From Rhodoferax sp. (GTDB lineage: Bacteria > Pseudomonadota > Gammaproteobacteria > Burkholderiales > Burkholderiaceae_C): 64,000 bases of DNA. Of the stretch, positions 33,263 through 41,586 are shown piece by piece. Positions within the stretch are counted from its first letter, which is position 1; the number at the start of each line of letters is the position of its first letter. A program made the translations under genes and the position numbers. Under the pieces are notes generated by a model. That model worked only from the letters and a program-made list of their open reading frames with translations. It was not told the origin of the DNA and ran no database searches. Location of the stretch: the NCBI GenBank assembly GCA_024236015.1, contig JACKLK010000015.1, forward strand, positions 14,519 through 78,518. Direction: 5' to 3'.

Positions 33263-34123
33263 ATGGCGACGCTTGACACAGGCCCGCACGCAGCCGGCGA
33301 GGCCGGCGCGCGCCGCGTCATGATCCGCGTCGACGGGGCCGGAATGATCTACCAGGCCGACAGCGGCCCGGTCGAGGCCTTGCGCGACATCACGCTGGAG
33401 ATCTTCGAGGGCGAGTTCGTCGCCCTGGTCGGACCGAGCGGCTGCGGCAAGTCGACCCTGATGCGGGCCATCGCCGGCTTGCGGCCGGTGACCAGCGGCA
33501 GCATCTCGGTCGATGGCAGCCGGGTCGAAAAACCGGTGCCCAAGGTCGGCATGGTGTTCCAGGCGGCATTGCTGCTCAAGTGGCGCTCGGTGCTGGACAA
33601 CGTGTTGTTGCCGGTGGAACTGTCGGACCAGAATCCGTCGCAGTTCCGGGACCGGGCGATCGAGCTGCTGCAGCTGGTCGGGCTGGGCGACTTCATCCAC
33701 AAGCGGCCGGCGGAACTGTCCGGCGGCATGCAGCAGCGCGCCTCCTTGTGCCGTGCACTGATCATGGACCCGCCCATCCTGCTGATGGACGAACCCTTCG
33801 GCGCCCTCGACGCGATGACGCGCGACGAGATGAACATCGAGCTGCTGCGCATCTGGGGCGAGAGCAGCAGCACGTCCCGGCAGCGCAAGACCATCGTGTT
33901 CGTCACCCACTCGATCCCGGAGGCGGCCTTCCTGGCCGACCGGGTCGTCGTCATGTCGGCCCGCCCGGGCCGGGTGGCCAGCATCCGCACCGTGCAGATC
34001 GCGCGCCCGCGTGTCGCCGAAACCCGCGCCGACCCGGAGCTGGGCCGCCTGTCGTTCGAGATCTATTCCGAGCTGGCGGGTACCGCGGCCAAGCGCGATG
34101 CGCGCGCCGGCCCGCAGTGGTGA
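33263..34123 (+). CDS. ABC transporter ATPase, SsuB/TauB type
   Basis: A 286-residue ATPase with Walker A GPSGCGKST, Q-loop MVFQAALLLKWRSVLDNV, signature LSGGMQQRASLCRAL, Walker B ILLMDEPFGALD and H-loop THSIPEA. MQQRASLCRAL and FVTHSIPEAAFLADRVVVM are typical of the nitrate/sulfonate/taurine class. The 20-residue N-terminal extension looks disordered. GAGGACAG precedes the ATG. It is the energy subunit of the importer encoded just upstream. Confidence 0.92.
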   Translation: MATLDTGPHAAGEAGARRVMIRVDGAGMIYQADSGPVEALRDITLEIFEGEFVALVGPSGCGKSTLMRAIAGLRPVTSGSISVDGSRVEKPVPKVGMVFQAALLLKWRSVLDNVLLPVELSDQNPSQFRDRAIELLQLVGLGDFIHKRPAELSGGMQQRASLCRALIMDPPILLMDEPFGALDAMTRDEMNIELLRIWGESSSTSRQRKTIVFVTHSIPEAAFLADRVVVMSARPGRVASIRTVQIARPRVAETRADPELGRLSFEIYSELAGTAAKRDARAGPQW

Positions 34124-34152
34124 CGGCGCGGCCGCACCCGGAGCCCACGCCG

Positions 34153-34998
34153 ATGCGCCTGGCCTTGTGCAACGAGGTGCTGGCGCCCATGGCGTTCGAG
34201 GACCAGTGCGTGTTCGCGGCGGCGCTGGGTTACGACGGCCTGGAGCTCGCACCGTACACGCTGGCCGACACACCCCAGGCCATCGACACGGCGCGACGCG
34301 CGGCCATCCGCCGCGCCGCGCGCGATGCCGGCATCGCCGTCAGCGGCCTGCACTGGCTGCTGGCCAGGCCCGACGGCCTGTCGATCACGTCAAGCGATGC
34401 CGCGGTCCGGGCGCGCACCCTGGAGCATATGCACCGGCTGATCGACCTGTGCGCCGAACTCGGGGGGTCGGTGCTGGTGCACGGCTCGCCCGCGCAGCGC
34501 CGGATCAGCGATGACGCCGACCCGGCCTCGGCACGCCAGCGCGGCATCGACGCCTGGGCCGCCGTCGCCGATCACGCGCGCGATGCCGGCGTCGTCTATT
34601 GCATCGAGGCACTCGCGCCGCCGCACGCCGACTTCGTCGTGACGATGGCCGAGGCGGTCGAGATCGTGCGCACCATCGACCGGCCGGCCCTGCGCACGAT
34701 GCTCGATTGCTCCGCCGCCGCACGCGGCGAGTCCGACGCGGTCGCGACGCTGCTGGCGCGCTGGTTGCCCAGCGGCTTGCTGGCCCATGTGCAGGTCAAC
34801 GACGGCAACCTGCAAGGCCCCGGCCAGGGCGCGCAGCGTTTCGCCGACACGCTGCGCGTGCTGCAGCAACACCGGTATGCCGGCTGGGTCGCGGTCGAAC
34901 CCTTCATCTACCAGCCCGACGGCCCGGCCTGCGCGGCGCGCGCCATCGGTTACCTGCGCGGCCTGCTGGAGGCGCTGGAGCCGGCGCACGGCGGCTGA
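34153..34998 (+). CDS. Sugar phosphate isomerase/epimerase-like TIM barrel
   Basis: A 281-residue xylose-isomerase-like TIM barrel (AP_endonuc_2 family). Metal-site residues are suggested by the Glu in YCIEALAPPHAD, the Asp in LDCSAAARGE, the Asp/His in LAHVQVND and the terminal Glu in GWVAVEPFIY. The family includes hydroxypyruvate isomerase, inosose dehydratase and tagatose epimerases. ATG 34153 with a GGAG site is preferred to GTG 34120, which overlaps the ATPase stop. It likely isomerises or dehydrates an intermediate in the same pathway. Confidence 0.8.
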   Translation: MRLALCNEVLAPMAFEDQCVFAAALGYDGLELAPYTLADTPQAIDTARRAAIRRAARDAGIAVSGLHWLLARPDGLSITSSDAAVRARTLEHMHRLIDLCAELGGSVLVHGSPAQRRISDDADPASARQRGIDAWAAVADHARDAGVVYCIEALAPPHADFVVTMAEAVEIVRTIDRPALRTMLDCSAAARGESDAVATLLARWLPSGLLAHVQVNDGNLQGPGQGAQRFADTLRVLQQHRYAGWVAVEPFIYQPDGPACAARAIGYLRGLLEALEPAHGG

Positions 34999-35018
34999 TC
35001 ATCGTCACGGGAGTCTGC

Positions 35019-36473
35019 ATGCCATCCGCACCACGCCTCAAGGTCCTGTCGGTCGACCTGTTCGAATCGCCCTACCGGTTGCGCCTGCCATTTCGCTTCG
35101 GCGTCATCACCGTGACCGAGGGCCGCCAGGCGATCGCGCGCGTGCGCATACGCCATGCCGACGGCCGCGAGGATGTCGGTTATGCGGCCGAGGCGCTGGG
35201 CGCCAAATGGTTCGACAAGAACCCGGCCCTGAGCGATGCGCAGAACCACGACCAGCTGCGGCGCGCGCTGGAGCTCACGCGCGACGCCTATCTGGCCGCC
35301 CCGCCGCTGGCCGCCTTCGCGCTGCACGCCCACCACTACCGCAGCCTGCTCGCGGCCGGCGCCGCGCAAGGCCTGGACGCGCTGGTCTGCAGCTTCGGCC
35401 CGGCCTTGCTGGACCGCGCCGTGCTCGACGCCTTGTTGCGCATCGAGGGCCTGTCGTTCTGGCGCGGCATGCAGTGCAACCTGCCGGGCATCGTGGCCGA
35501 CACCCTGGCGCCCGACCTGCAGGGTTTCGCGATGGACGAATTCCTGCGCAGCCTGCAGGCGTCGCAGACGATGCACGTGCGCCACACCGTGGGCCTGCTC
35601 GATCCGCTGGTGGCCGCCGACCAGGGCGACGGCACGCGGGTCGACGACGGCCTGCCGGAAACCCTGGAAGAGGTGGTGCGTGGCTACGGCAACCGCTATT
35701 TCAAGCTCAAGGTCAGCGGCCGGCTCGATGCCGATCTCGATCGCCTGCAACGCATCGCTTCGGTGCTCGACCGCAGCACCGAGCCCTATGCGGTGACGCT
35801 CGACGGCAACGAGCAGTTCGACGATGCGCAGACCATCGCCGCGATGTGGCAGCAGATGCTGGACACCCCGGCGCTGCAGCGCCTGTGTGCGTCCACGCTG
35901 CTGGTGGAGCAGCCGATCCGGCGCAGCGCGGCGCTGAGCCGCACGGTGGCGCCGCTGGCCCGCTTCAAGCCGGTCATCATCGACGAGTCGGACGGCGACC
36001 TCGACGCCTTCGTGCAGGCCCGCGCGCTGGGTTATACCGGCGTGTCGAGCAAGGCCTGCAAGGGTTTCTACAAGTCGGTGCTCAACCTGGCGCGCTGCCG
36101 GCGCTGGAACGGCGGCGCAGCCGGCCCCTTCTTCATGTCGGCCGAGGACCTGACAACCCAGGCCGGCGTGTCGGTGCAGCAGGATCTCGCGCTGGTCAGC
36201 CTGCTCGGCCTGAGCCATGTCGAGCGCAACGCGCACCATTTCATCGACGGCTTCGCCGGCCGGCCCGCGGCAGAAGCGCAGGCGTATCTGCAGGCCCACC
36301 CCGACCTGTACCACCTGCACGCGGGTCGACCGCACCTGCATATCCAGGGCGGCGTATTGCAGCTGGCCTCGCTCGACGGTGCGGGTTTCGGCTCCGGCGT
36401 CGCGCCGGTGCTCGACGACACCGCCCCCATGCCCCCGGCCGACTGGCCGCCCGCCGACAAGGCCGCGTCATGA
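35019..36473 (+). CDS. Large divergent enolase-superfamily protein (484 aa)
   Basis: A 484-residue protein with an enolase-superfamily C-terminal barrel. Signs are YFKLKVSGRLDADLDRLQRI (Lys-x-Lys), VTLDGNEQFDD (metal Asp), LVEQPIRRS (metal Glu), VIIDESDGDL (metal Asp/Glu) and GVSSKACKGFYKS (late Lys). Usual family members are about 370-400 residues; this one has an extra 60-80 residues between the capping domain and the barrel. It is not a close duplicate of the protein at 30255. Two enolase-superfamily members in one operon suggest sequential proton-abstraction steps. Function unknown. Confidence 0.75.
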   Translation: MPSAPRLKVLSVDLFESPYRLRLPFRFGVITVTEGRQAIARVRIRHADGREDVGYAAEALGAKWFDKNPALSDAQNHDQLRRALELTRDAYLAAPPLAAFALHAHHYRSLLAAGAAQGLDALVCSFGPALLDRAVLDALLRIEGLSFWRGMQCNLPGIVADTLAPDLQGFAMDEFLRSLQASQTMHVRHTVGLLDPLVAADQGDGTRVDDGLPETLEEVVRGYGNRYFKLKVSGRLDADLDRLQRIASVLDRSTEPYAVTLDGNEQFDDAQTIAAMWQQMLDTPALQRLCASTLLVEQPIRRSAALSRTVAPLARFKPVIIDESDGDLDAFVQARALGYTGVSSKACKGFYKSVLNLARCRRWNGGAAGPFFMSAEDLTTQAGVSVQQDLALVSLLGLSHVERNAHHFIDGFAGRPAAEAQAYLQAHPDLYHLHAGRPHLHIQGGVLQLASLDGAGFGSGVAPVLDDTAPMPPADWPPADKAAS

Positions 36474-37894
36474 CCGACTACGAGAACCACGATGCGCTGG
36501 GCCTGGCCGCGCTGGTCCGGCGCGGCGAGGTCACGCCGGGGGAGTTGCTCGACGCCATGCTGGAGCGCCAGGCGCGCGACAACCCGCGGCTCAATGCCGT
36601 CGTCACCCCGCTGCACGACGCCGCGCGCGCACAGATCGCGGCCGGGCTGCCCGACGGGCCGTTTTGCGGCGTGCCCTTCCTGGTCAAGGAGCTGGTCGCG
36701 TCGGTCAAGGGATGCCCCACCACCTTTGCGTCGCGGCTGTATGCGAACAACATGCCGGCGGCCGACAGCGAGGTGGTCGCGCGCATGCGGCGCTCGGGCC
36801 TGGTGATCGCCGGCAAGACCAACTCGCCCGAGTTCGGCCTGTCGCCCGTGACCGAGTCGCAGCTGTTCGGGCTGACGCGCAATCCGTGGCGCACCGACCT
36901 GACGCCCGGCGGCTCCAGTGGCGGCTCGGCGGCGGCGGTGGCCAGCGGCATGGTGCCCATGGCCCATGCCACCGATGGCGGCGGATCGATCCGCATCCCG
37001 GCCTCGTGTTGCGGCCTGTTCGGCCTCAAGCCCACGCGCGCGCGCTCGACGGCCGGGCCGGAAGGCGGCGAAGGACTGAACGGTCTGGCGCAGCAACACG
37101 TGGTCAGCCGCAGCGTGCGCGACAGCGCCGCCCTGCTGGACGTGATCGCCGGCCCGATGCCGGGCGACCCGTACCAGGCGGTGCCGCCCGAGCGCCCCTA
37201 CCTGCAGGAGGTCGCCCGCCCGTGCGAGCGGCTGCGCATCGGGTTTGCGGACACGGCGCCGTCGGGCACGCCGCTGGACCCCAGTTGCATCGCCGCGGTC
37301 GAAGACGCCGCGCGGCTGTGCGAGTCGCTGGGCCACCATGTCGAACGGGCCTCGCCCGACTACGACGCCAATGCCTTGCTGCAGGGTTTCGAGACCGTGT
37401 TCGCCGCGAACACCATGGCCAACATCGCGCGGGTCACCGGCGGCGCAATGCCGGACCGTGCGCTGGTCGAGCCGCTGACCTATGCGCTGGCCGAACGCGG
37501 ACGGGAGATTCCGGCGGCCCGCTTCATCCTGAACCTGCACGGCCTGCACCGCCAGGCGCGGCAGATCGCCGGTTTCTTCGAGCGTTACGACATCTGGCTC
37601 ACGCCCACGCTGGCGCAGACGCCACGGCCGATCGGCAGCTTCGACATCCGGCGCGACGACGTCGACGCATGGATCCGCGAACTCGGCGCGTATCTGCCGT
37701 TCACCTTCCCGTTCAACATCACCGGCCAGCCGGCCGCGTCGGTCCCGCTGTACTGGGACGCGGACGGCCTGCCCATCGGTTGCCAGTTCGCGGCCCGCTA
37801 CGGCGAGGAAGGCCTGCTGCTGCGGTTGTGCGCGCAGCTGGAACAGGCCCGGCCCTGGTTCCACCGGCGGCCGCCGCCAGCGCCGACGGCATGA
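36470..37894 (+). CDS. Amidase-signature family hydrolase
   Basis: A 474-residue amidase with the Ser-cisSer-Lys triad: Lys in PFLVKELVASV, the first Ser in TPGGSSGGSAAAVASG and the nucleophile in DGGGSIRIPASC. FGLKPTRAR is the usual following motif. It hydrolyses a C-N bond of an amide or amidated substrate. The ATGA overlap with the large enolase-like gene puts it in the same operon, as its last gene. It implies that the imported compound, or an intermediate, contains an amide or urea-type bond. Confidence 0.88.
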   Translation: MTDYENHDALGLAALVRRGEVTPGELLDAMLERQARDNPRLNAVVTPLHDAARAQIAAGLPDGPFCGVPFLVKELVASVKGCPTTFASRLYANNMPAADSEVVARMRRSGLVIAGKTNSPEFGLSPVTESQLFGLTRNPWRTDLTPGGSSGGSAAAVASGMVPMAHATDGGGSIRIPASCCGLFGLKPTRARSTAGPEGGEGLNGLAQQHVVSRSVRDSAALLDVIAGPMPGDPYQAVPPERPYLQEVARPCERLRIGFADTAPSGTPLDPSCIAAVEDAARLCESLGHHVERASPDYDANALLQGFETVFAANTMANIARVTGGAMPDRALVEPLTYALAERGREIPAARFILNLHGLHRQARQIAGFFERYDIWLTPTLAQTPRPIGSFDIRRDDVDAWIRELGAYLPFTFPFNITGQPAASVPLYWDADGLPIGCQFAARYGEEGLLLRLCAQLEQARPWFHRRPPPAPTA

Positions 37895-37907
37895 ACCTGG
37901 CCGGCGG

Positions 37908-37935
37908 CGCGCAGCGTCACTAGTCGCGCTGCGCG
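37908..37935. terminator. GC-rich hairpin at the meeting of convergent genes
   Basis: CGCGCAGCG (37908-37916) pairs perfectly with CGCTGCGCG (37927-37935) around a 10-base loop, between the amidase and the FIST gene. The hairpin includes the FIST gene's last codons and stop. No T-run follows on either strand. It is a candidate bidirectional terminator or RNA-end stabiliser. Confidence 0.45.
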
Positions 37936-39188
37936 AACACCGTCAGCACGCCGGTGTATCCGTACAGATGATGGCGTGCGATCTCGCCGCCGGCGAAAAA
38001 GCCGACCAGCGGCACGTCGCCCAGCGCACGCCGCACGATCTGCAGCTCGGCGCTGGGCCCGCCAAAATGCGGCCCCCCGCGGCCGGAACAGCTGACGTAG
38101 ACCGCACCGGCAATGCCGCGGGCCGGGTGGGCGGCGGCTTCGGCCTCCGACGCGGCCAGCGCGGTCGCGGTCTCCATCGTCAACTCCAGCGGCTCGAGTT
38201 CCTCGCGGATCTCGGCGCAGATCCGGATCAGGTCCGAACGCGCGGCTTCGCGGTTGCGCTGGCAGAACGCCAGCTGCATGCCGCTGCTGGCCTGGTCGGA
38301 GATCGCGATGCCGCGGCGCGCGGGATCCAGGCCGATGATGTGGCGCACGATCACGTCGCTGCCGAAATTGCCGCCGCGCCCCATGGCCTGGGCGCCGTCA
38401 CCCTCGCTCGGACGCACCAGGCCGACCAGCGTGGCGCGGATCGCGTCGAGCGCCTCCTGCGGACGGTCCAGCGATACGCCGAGTTCGCCCATCAGCACGT
38501 CCAGCGCCGGTTCGCCGCCAATCGTGACCACCAGGTTCTGGTCGGCCTCGGTCACGGTCCGGAAACCCGACACCGGCTGGCAGCCCTGGGTGACACGCGA
38601 GACCAGCGGCACGCCGGGACCGAAGGCGACGCCACTGAGGCCGCCGCTGAACACGCCGCCCGCCGCACCGTGGCCGCGGATGTTGCCGTCGCCGGCGGCC
38701 GCGAACTGGACCGTCCGCGCGCGGCTGGCCGACAGGCCGCCGAACAGATAGCCGGAGGTGGTGCGCGCCGCCATTTCCTGCACCAGTTCCGACACGTCGG
38801 GCGTGGCCGGGTCCACGTGCACCAGCGCGGTGGCGGCGTCGAACCCTGCGCCCAGCGGGGCGACGCCGGAGAACACCCGGTACTGGTCGGCGGGCAGGTC
38901 GCACAACATCACCGCCATCGCCGGCTCGTCGAAATATTCGACGTTGTTGGACGAGACGCCGACCCCGACGGTACCGGACCAGTCGGTCACGCCCGGCAAT
39001 TCGGCGCTCAGGTGGTCCAGGATGTCGTTGGCCGAGGCCGCGTAATGGTCGGTGATGTACAGCAGCGCCAGCGTGGGCGACTTCGCATACTCCGGCAGCG
39101 CCATCTGCGCGCGCAGCTGCGCCAGCACCAGGCCGGCGGCCATGGTCCAGTCCGGATGGGTCGCATGTCCATGCGGGAACAGATGCAT
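37920..39188 (-). CDS. FIST-domain sensory protein
   Basis: A 422-residue protein with FIST_N (residues about 35-240, GVSSNNVEYFDEPAM, GYLFGGLSASR) and FIST_C (about 245-405, SCSGRGGPHFGGPSAELQIV) domains. FIST domains are predicted to bind small ligands such as amino acids in signalling proteins; here they stand alone. Cys near the C-terminal SCSGRG and GFFAGGEIA match the family. Its ATG overlaps the PhaM-like gene stop (TGATG), so the two are translated together. Function unknown beyond ligand sensing. Confidence 0.85.
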   Translation of the reverse strand: MHLFPHGHATHPDWTMAAGLVLAQLRAQMALPEYAKSPTLALLYITDHYAASANDILDHLSAELPGVTDWSGTVGVGVSSNNVEYFDEPAMAVMLCDLPADQYRVFSGVAPLGAGFDAATALVHVDPATPDVSELVQEMAARTTSGYLFGGLSASRARTVQFAAAGDGNIRGHGAAGGVFSGGLSGVAFGPGVPLVSRVTQGCQPVSGFRTVTEADQNLVVTIGGEPALDVLMGELGVSLDRPQEALDAIRATLVGLVRPSEGDGAQAMGRGGNFGSDVIVRHIIGLDPARRGIAISDQASSGMQLAFCQRNREAARSDLIRICAEIREELEPLELTMETATALAASEAEAAAHPARGIAGAVYVSCSGRGGPHFGGPSAELQIVRRALGDVPLVGFFAGGEIARHHLYGYTGVLTVFAQRD

Positions 39189-39871
39189 CAGGTCTTGCTC
39201 CGGCTTGATGTCTTGCGTGTCGTCTTGCGCGCGGTCTTGCGCGCCGCAACCGCCTTCTTGCCGGCCTTGACCGCCTCCTTGGCCAGGCCGCTGCTCATGT
39301 TGCGGGTCGCGTCCACGGCCGTCTTGCGTGTCGCCTCCTGCAGGGCGCTGGCGGCGATCTGCTGGAACTGCTGGGTCAGCGAACCCCACAGCTGCAGCGG
39401 ATCGATCAGGCTGCCGGTGGCCGCGGCCGGCTTGGACTTCTTGCCGCCGGTGCCGGCCGGGCTCCCGCCCTGTGGCGGCGCGTCGGCCGCGGCCTTGGCG
39501 GCCGCCGTGGCGGCGCGCTCGCTGGCCATCTGCACACCCGAGGCCACCGAATCGGCGGCCTTGAGCTTGAACGCATTGGCGACGTCGCCGATGTTGAAGT
39601 TCATGCCCTTGAGCGTGGCCAGGGTCATCTTCTGCACCTCGAGCGCCTGTATCGTCGCGCCGAGCGCGCGCGAATTCTGCTCCAGCCAGAAATGCACGGC
39701 ACGCAGTTCCTCGATGCGTTTCTCGAGTTCCTCGACGTTCAGCGATGGCGAAACCCAGTTGGCCAGGTTCGGAATCTGCGGGATCGACTGGGTCGCGCCC
39801 TTGGCCAGGTTCTGCAGGAAATCGAAACCCGGCACGAACTTGCCGAATGCATTGCCGCTTGTGTCGCTCAT
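39188..39871 (-). CDS. PhaM-like polyhydroxyalkanoate granule regulator
   Basis: A 227-residue protein resembling PhaM of Cupriavidus, which links PHA synthase and granules to DNA. The N-terminal domain has FGKFVPGFDFLQNLAKGA, LNVEELEKRIEELRAVHFWL and ATIQALEVQKMTLATLKGM. A low-complexity Ala/Gly/Pro middle follows. The last 30 residues are Lys/Arg/Thr-rich like histone H1 (KKAVAARKTARKTTRKTSS), the DNA-binding tail. Start at 39871 with a GGAGG site is preferred to an upstream ATG at 39910. It forms a two-gene operon with the FIST protein. Confidence 0.82.
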   Translation of the reverse strand: MSDTSGNAFGKFVPGFDFLQNLAKGATQSIPQIPNLANWVSPSLNVEELEKRIEELRAVHFWLEQNSRALGATIQALEVQKMTLATLKGMNFNIGDVANAFKLKAADSVASGVQMASERAATAAAKAAADAPPQGGSPAGTGGKKSKPAAATGSLIDPLQLWGSLTQQFQQIAASALQEATRKTAVDATRNMSSGLAKEAVKAGKKAVAARKTARKTTRKTSSRSKT

Positions 39872-39950
39872 GTTGCCTCCAGGATGCACGGCCATGATCG
39901 GCCTGCTCACAGCTTAACCCAATGGCGCGGCGATAGCGATGGGCGTTGTC

Positions 39951-39970
39951 CCGCGGCCGGAACCGCGGGC
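39951..39970. terminator. Hairpin downstream of the PCuAC gene
   Basis: CCCGCGG-CCGGAA-CCGCGGG forms a perfect 7-bp stem with a 6-base loop, 18 bases beyond the leftward PCuAC stop. It lacks a clear T-run, so termination activity is only possible. Confidence 0.4.
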
Positions 39971-39988
39971 CAGCGCCGGGCCACAGGC

Positions 39989-40444
39989 TCAGTGCTTGTG
40001 GGCCATCGCGCCGGTGGAGACCGGCAACTGCAGTTCGACCCGGCTCTCGGCGCCCTTGGCGTCCTTGAGCAGCAGCGTCACCGGCACCGTGCTGCCCTTG
40101 GGCAGCGCGGCCTTGAGGTCCATCAGCATGACGTGATACCCGCCCGGCTTGAGTTCGACCGCCTTGCCGGCGGGCAAGGCAAGCCCGCCTTCGACGGCGC
40201 GCATCTTCATGACGCCGTTGTCCATCTTCATCTCATGGACTTCGGCCACGCCGGCCACGGGGCTGGCCACGCCGACCAGGCGGGTGTTCTCGCGGGCCGT
40301 GATGGTCATGAAGGCGCCGGTCGCACTCTGGCCCTGGACCGACGTGCGGACCCAGGCGTCGCGGACCTCGACGGTCTGCGCCAGCGCCGACGTGGCGATG
40401 CCGGCGAACAAGGCGGCGATGGCGGCTAGTTTTTGCAATGTCAT
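39989..40444 (-). CDS. Periplasmic copper chaperone PCu(A)C
   Basis: A 151-residue periplasmic protein with Sec signal (cleavage after ALAQ). Its cupredoxin-like PCu(A)C domain shows the copper motif His70, Met72, Met81, His104 and Met106 (EVHEMKM ... GYHVMLM), plus an extra C-terminal HKH. It delivers Cu(I) for cytochrome oxidase CuA assembly or copper homeostasis. It is downstream of the YcnI-like and DUF2946 genes on the same strand, so the three make a small copper module. Confidence 0.9.
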   Translation of the reverse strand: MTLQKLAAIAALFAGIATSALAQTVEVRDAWVRTSVQGQSATGAFMTITARENTRLVGVASPVAGVAEVHEMKMDNGVMKMRAVEGGLALPAGKAVELKPGGYHVMLMDLKAALPKGSTVPVTLLLKDAKGAESRVELQLPVSTGAMAHKH

Positions 40445-40536
40445 GAGGAAACTCCTGTTGCTATCAATAAGGGGGAAAAAGGAACCGGTCGCGCAGGCCG
40501 CTGGCCCAATGGCTGCGGCCTGCGTGGGAATGCACG

Positions 40537-41079
40537 TCAGTGCTGGTGCGCGGCCGGGCCCGACTCGATGACGTCGAGCAGCGCCGCCGGCCACTGCAGG
40601 CCTCGCGTGGCGCTTCCCGACGCGGGCACCTCGACCCACCGGTTGCTGCCCTGGGCGCAGGTCTGCACGACCTTGAACCACATCGGGCCGGCAACCGGCG
40701 CCAGGCCACCGCGGAACACGAACTCGTCGTAGTGCGCGTCGGCCAGCCAGTGCTCGGGCGACGTGGCGGTCCAGACGATCTCGGACACGTCTTCGGTCAC
40801 CTGCCGGCCATGGCTGTCATAGGGGTTGGCCAGGGCCGTCTTGTAGGTCGTCAGTTTCCAGCCCGTCTTGGGCATGGGCTTGGCACCCCGGAAGTGGGCG
40901 GGAATCTCCACCCGCATCTCGGTCGTGGGCGAATCGCCGCAACCATGACCGACCCGCAGGGCGGCGCGATAACTGGTACCGGCCAGCGCGGCGGGCTCCG
41001 CCAGCACGACATGGGACAGGGACATCTGGGAATACCCCAGGCTCAGGCCGACGAGCGCGGCCGCACGAATCACACGCAT
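40537..41079 (-). CDS. YcnI-family (DUF1775) copper-binding protein
   Basis: A 180-residue exported protein with signal peptide ending near SLSHVVLAEP; the His exposed after cleavage is a typical YcnI copper ligand. YRAALRVGHGCGDSPTTEMR and WFKVVQTCAQGSNRWVEVPA match the DUF1775 beta-sandwich, with Trp in DVSEIVWTATSPEHWL. YcnI binds Cu(II). It lies between DUF2946 and PCu(A)C, spaced by about 70-90 bases. No membrane anchor follows the domain, unlike Bacillus YcnI. Confidence 0.82.
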   Translation of the reverse strand: MRVIRAAALVGLSLGYSQMSLSHVVLAEPAALAGTSYRAALRVGHGCGDSPTTEMRVEIPAHFRGAKPMPKTGWKLTTYKTALANPYDSHGRQVTEDVSEIVWTATSPEHWLADAHYDEFVFRGGLAPVAGPMWFKVVQTCAQGSNRWVEVPASGSATRGLQWPAALLDVIESGPAAHQH

Positions 41080-41152
41080 GAAAACTCCAGAAAAAACCGG
41101 GCGAACACCCCAGCGCGTCGCGGCGCGACGGCGGGTGCAAAGACGGATGGTT

Positions 41153-41509
41153 TCAGGAGATGACAGGCGGGCCGCGTGGCGGCAGCGGCGGCGCAGTGCG
41201 CGCCGCATCGGACACGGGCGGCAGCGCCGCAAGCAGGGCCGCTGCCGGCGCCGGCAGCGGCACGGTCAGCGCGAGCCGTTGCGGCGGCGCGCCGGCCAGC
41301 ACACACAGCGGGCAATCCTGCAGGCCATTCGTGACCCGCGGCGCACCACCATCGTCGACACCGACCAGTTTGAAGCCACCCGCCGCCGTGCACACCAGCT
41401 GCTGGTCGGCGGTCCGCACCAGCGGCGACGCGGCGGCGGCGCCGAGCGCGAGCGCGAACCACACCAGCACGAAGCGGGCGAAGGCACGGCAGGAGCGCGG
41501 CGACATCAT
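41153..41509 (-). CDS. DUF2946 protein (copper-associated)
   Basis: A 118-residue protein with an N-terminal membrane/signal segment (FARFVLVWFALALGAAAASP). The DUF2946 Cys pattern is LVCTAAGG followed by LQDCPLCVLAGAP, plausible metal ligands. The C-terminal third is Pro/Ala-rich. Members usually sit with copper-handling genes such as PCu(A)C, as here. No biochemistry is established for the family. It is the first gene of the copper module. Confidence 0.78.
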   Translation of the reverse strand: MMSPRSCRAFARFVLVWFALALGAAAASPLVRTADQQLVCTAAGGFKLVGVDDGGAPRVTNGLQDCPLCVLAGAPPQRLALTVPLPAPAAALLAALPPVSDAARTAPPLPPRGPPVIS

Positions 41510-41586
41510 GGCCCGATTATCGACGCAGCACGATCGACGCGGTTTCGACGCGGCGACTCACCCGCGCGCCAGGCACGGCGCAGCGG

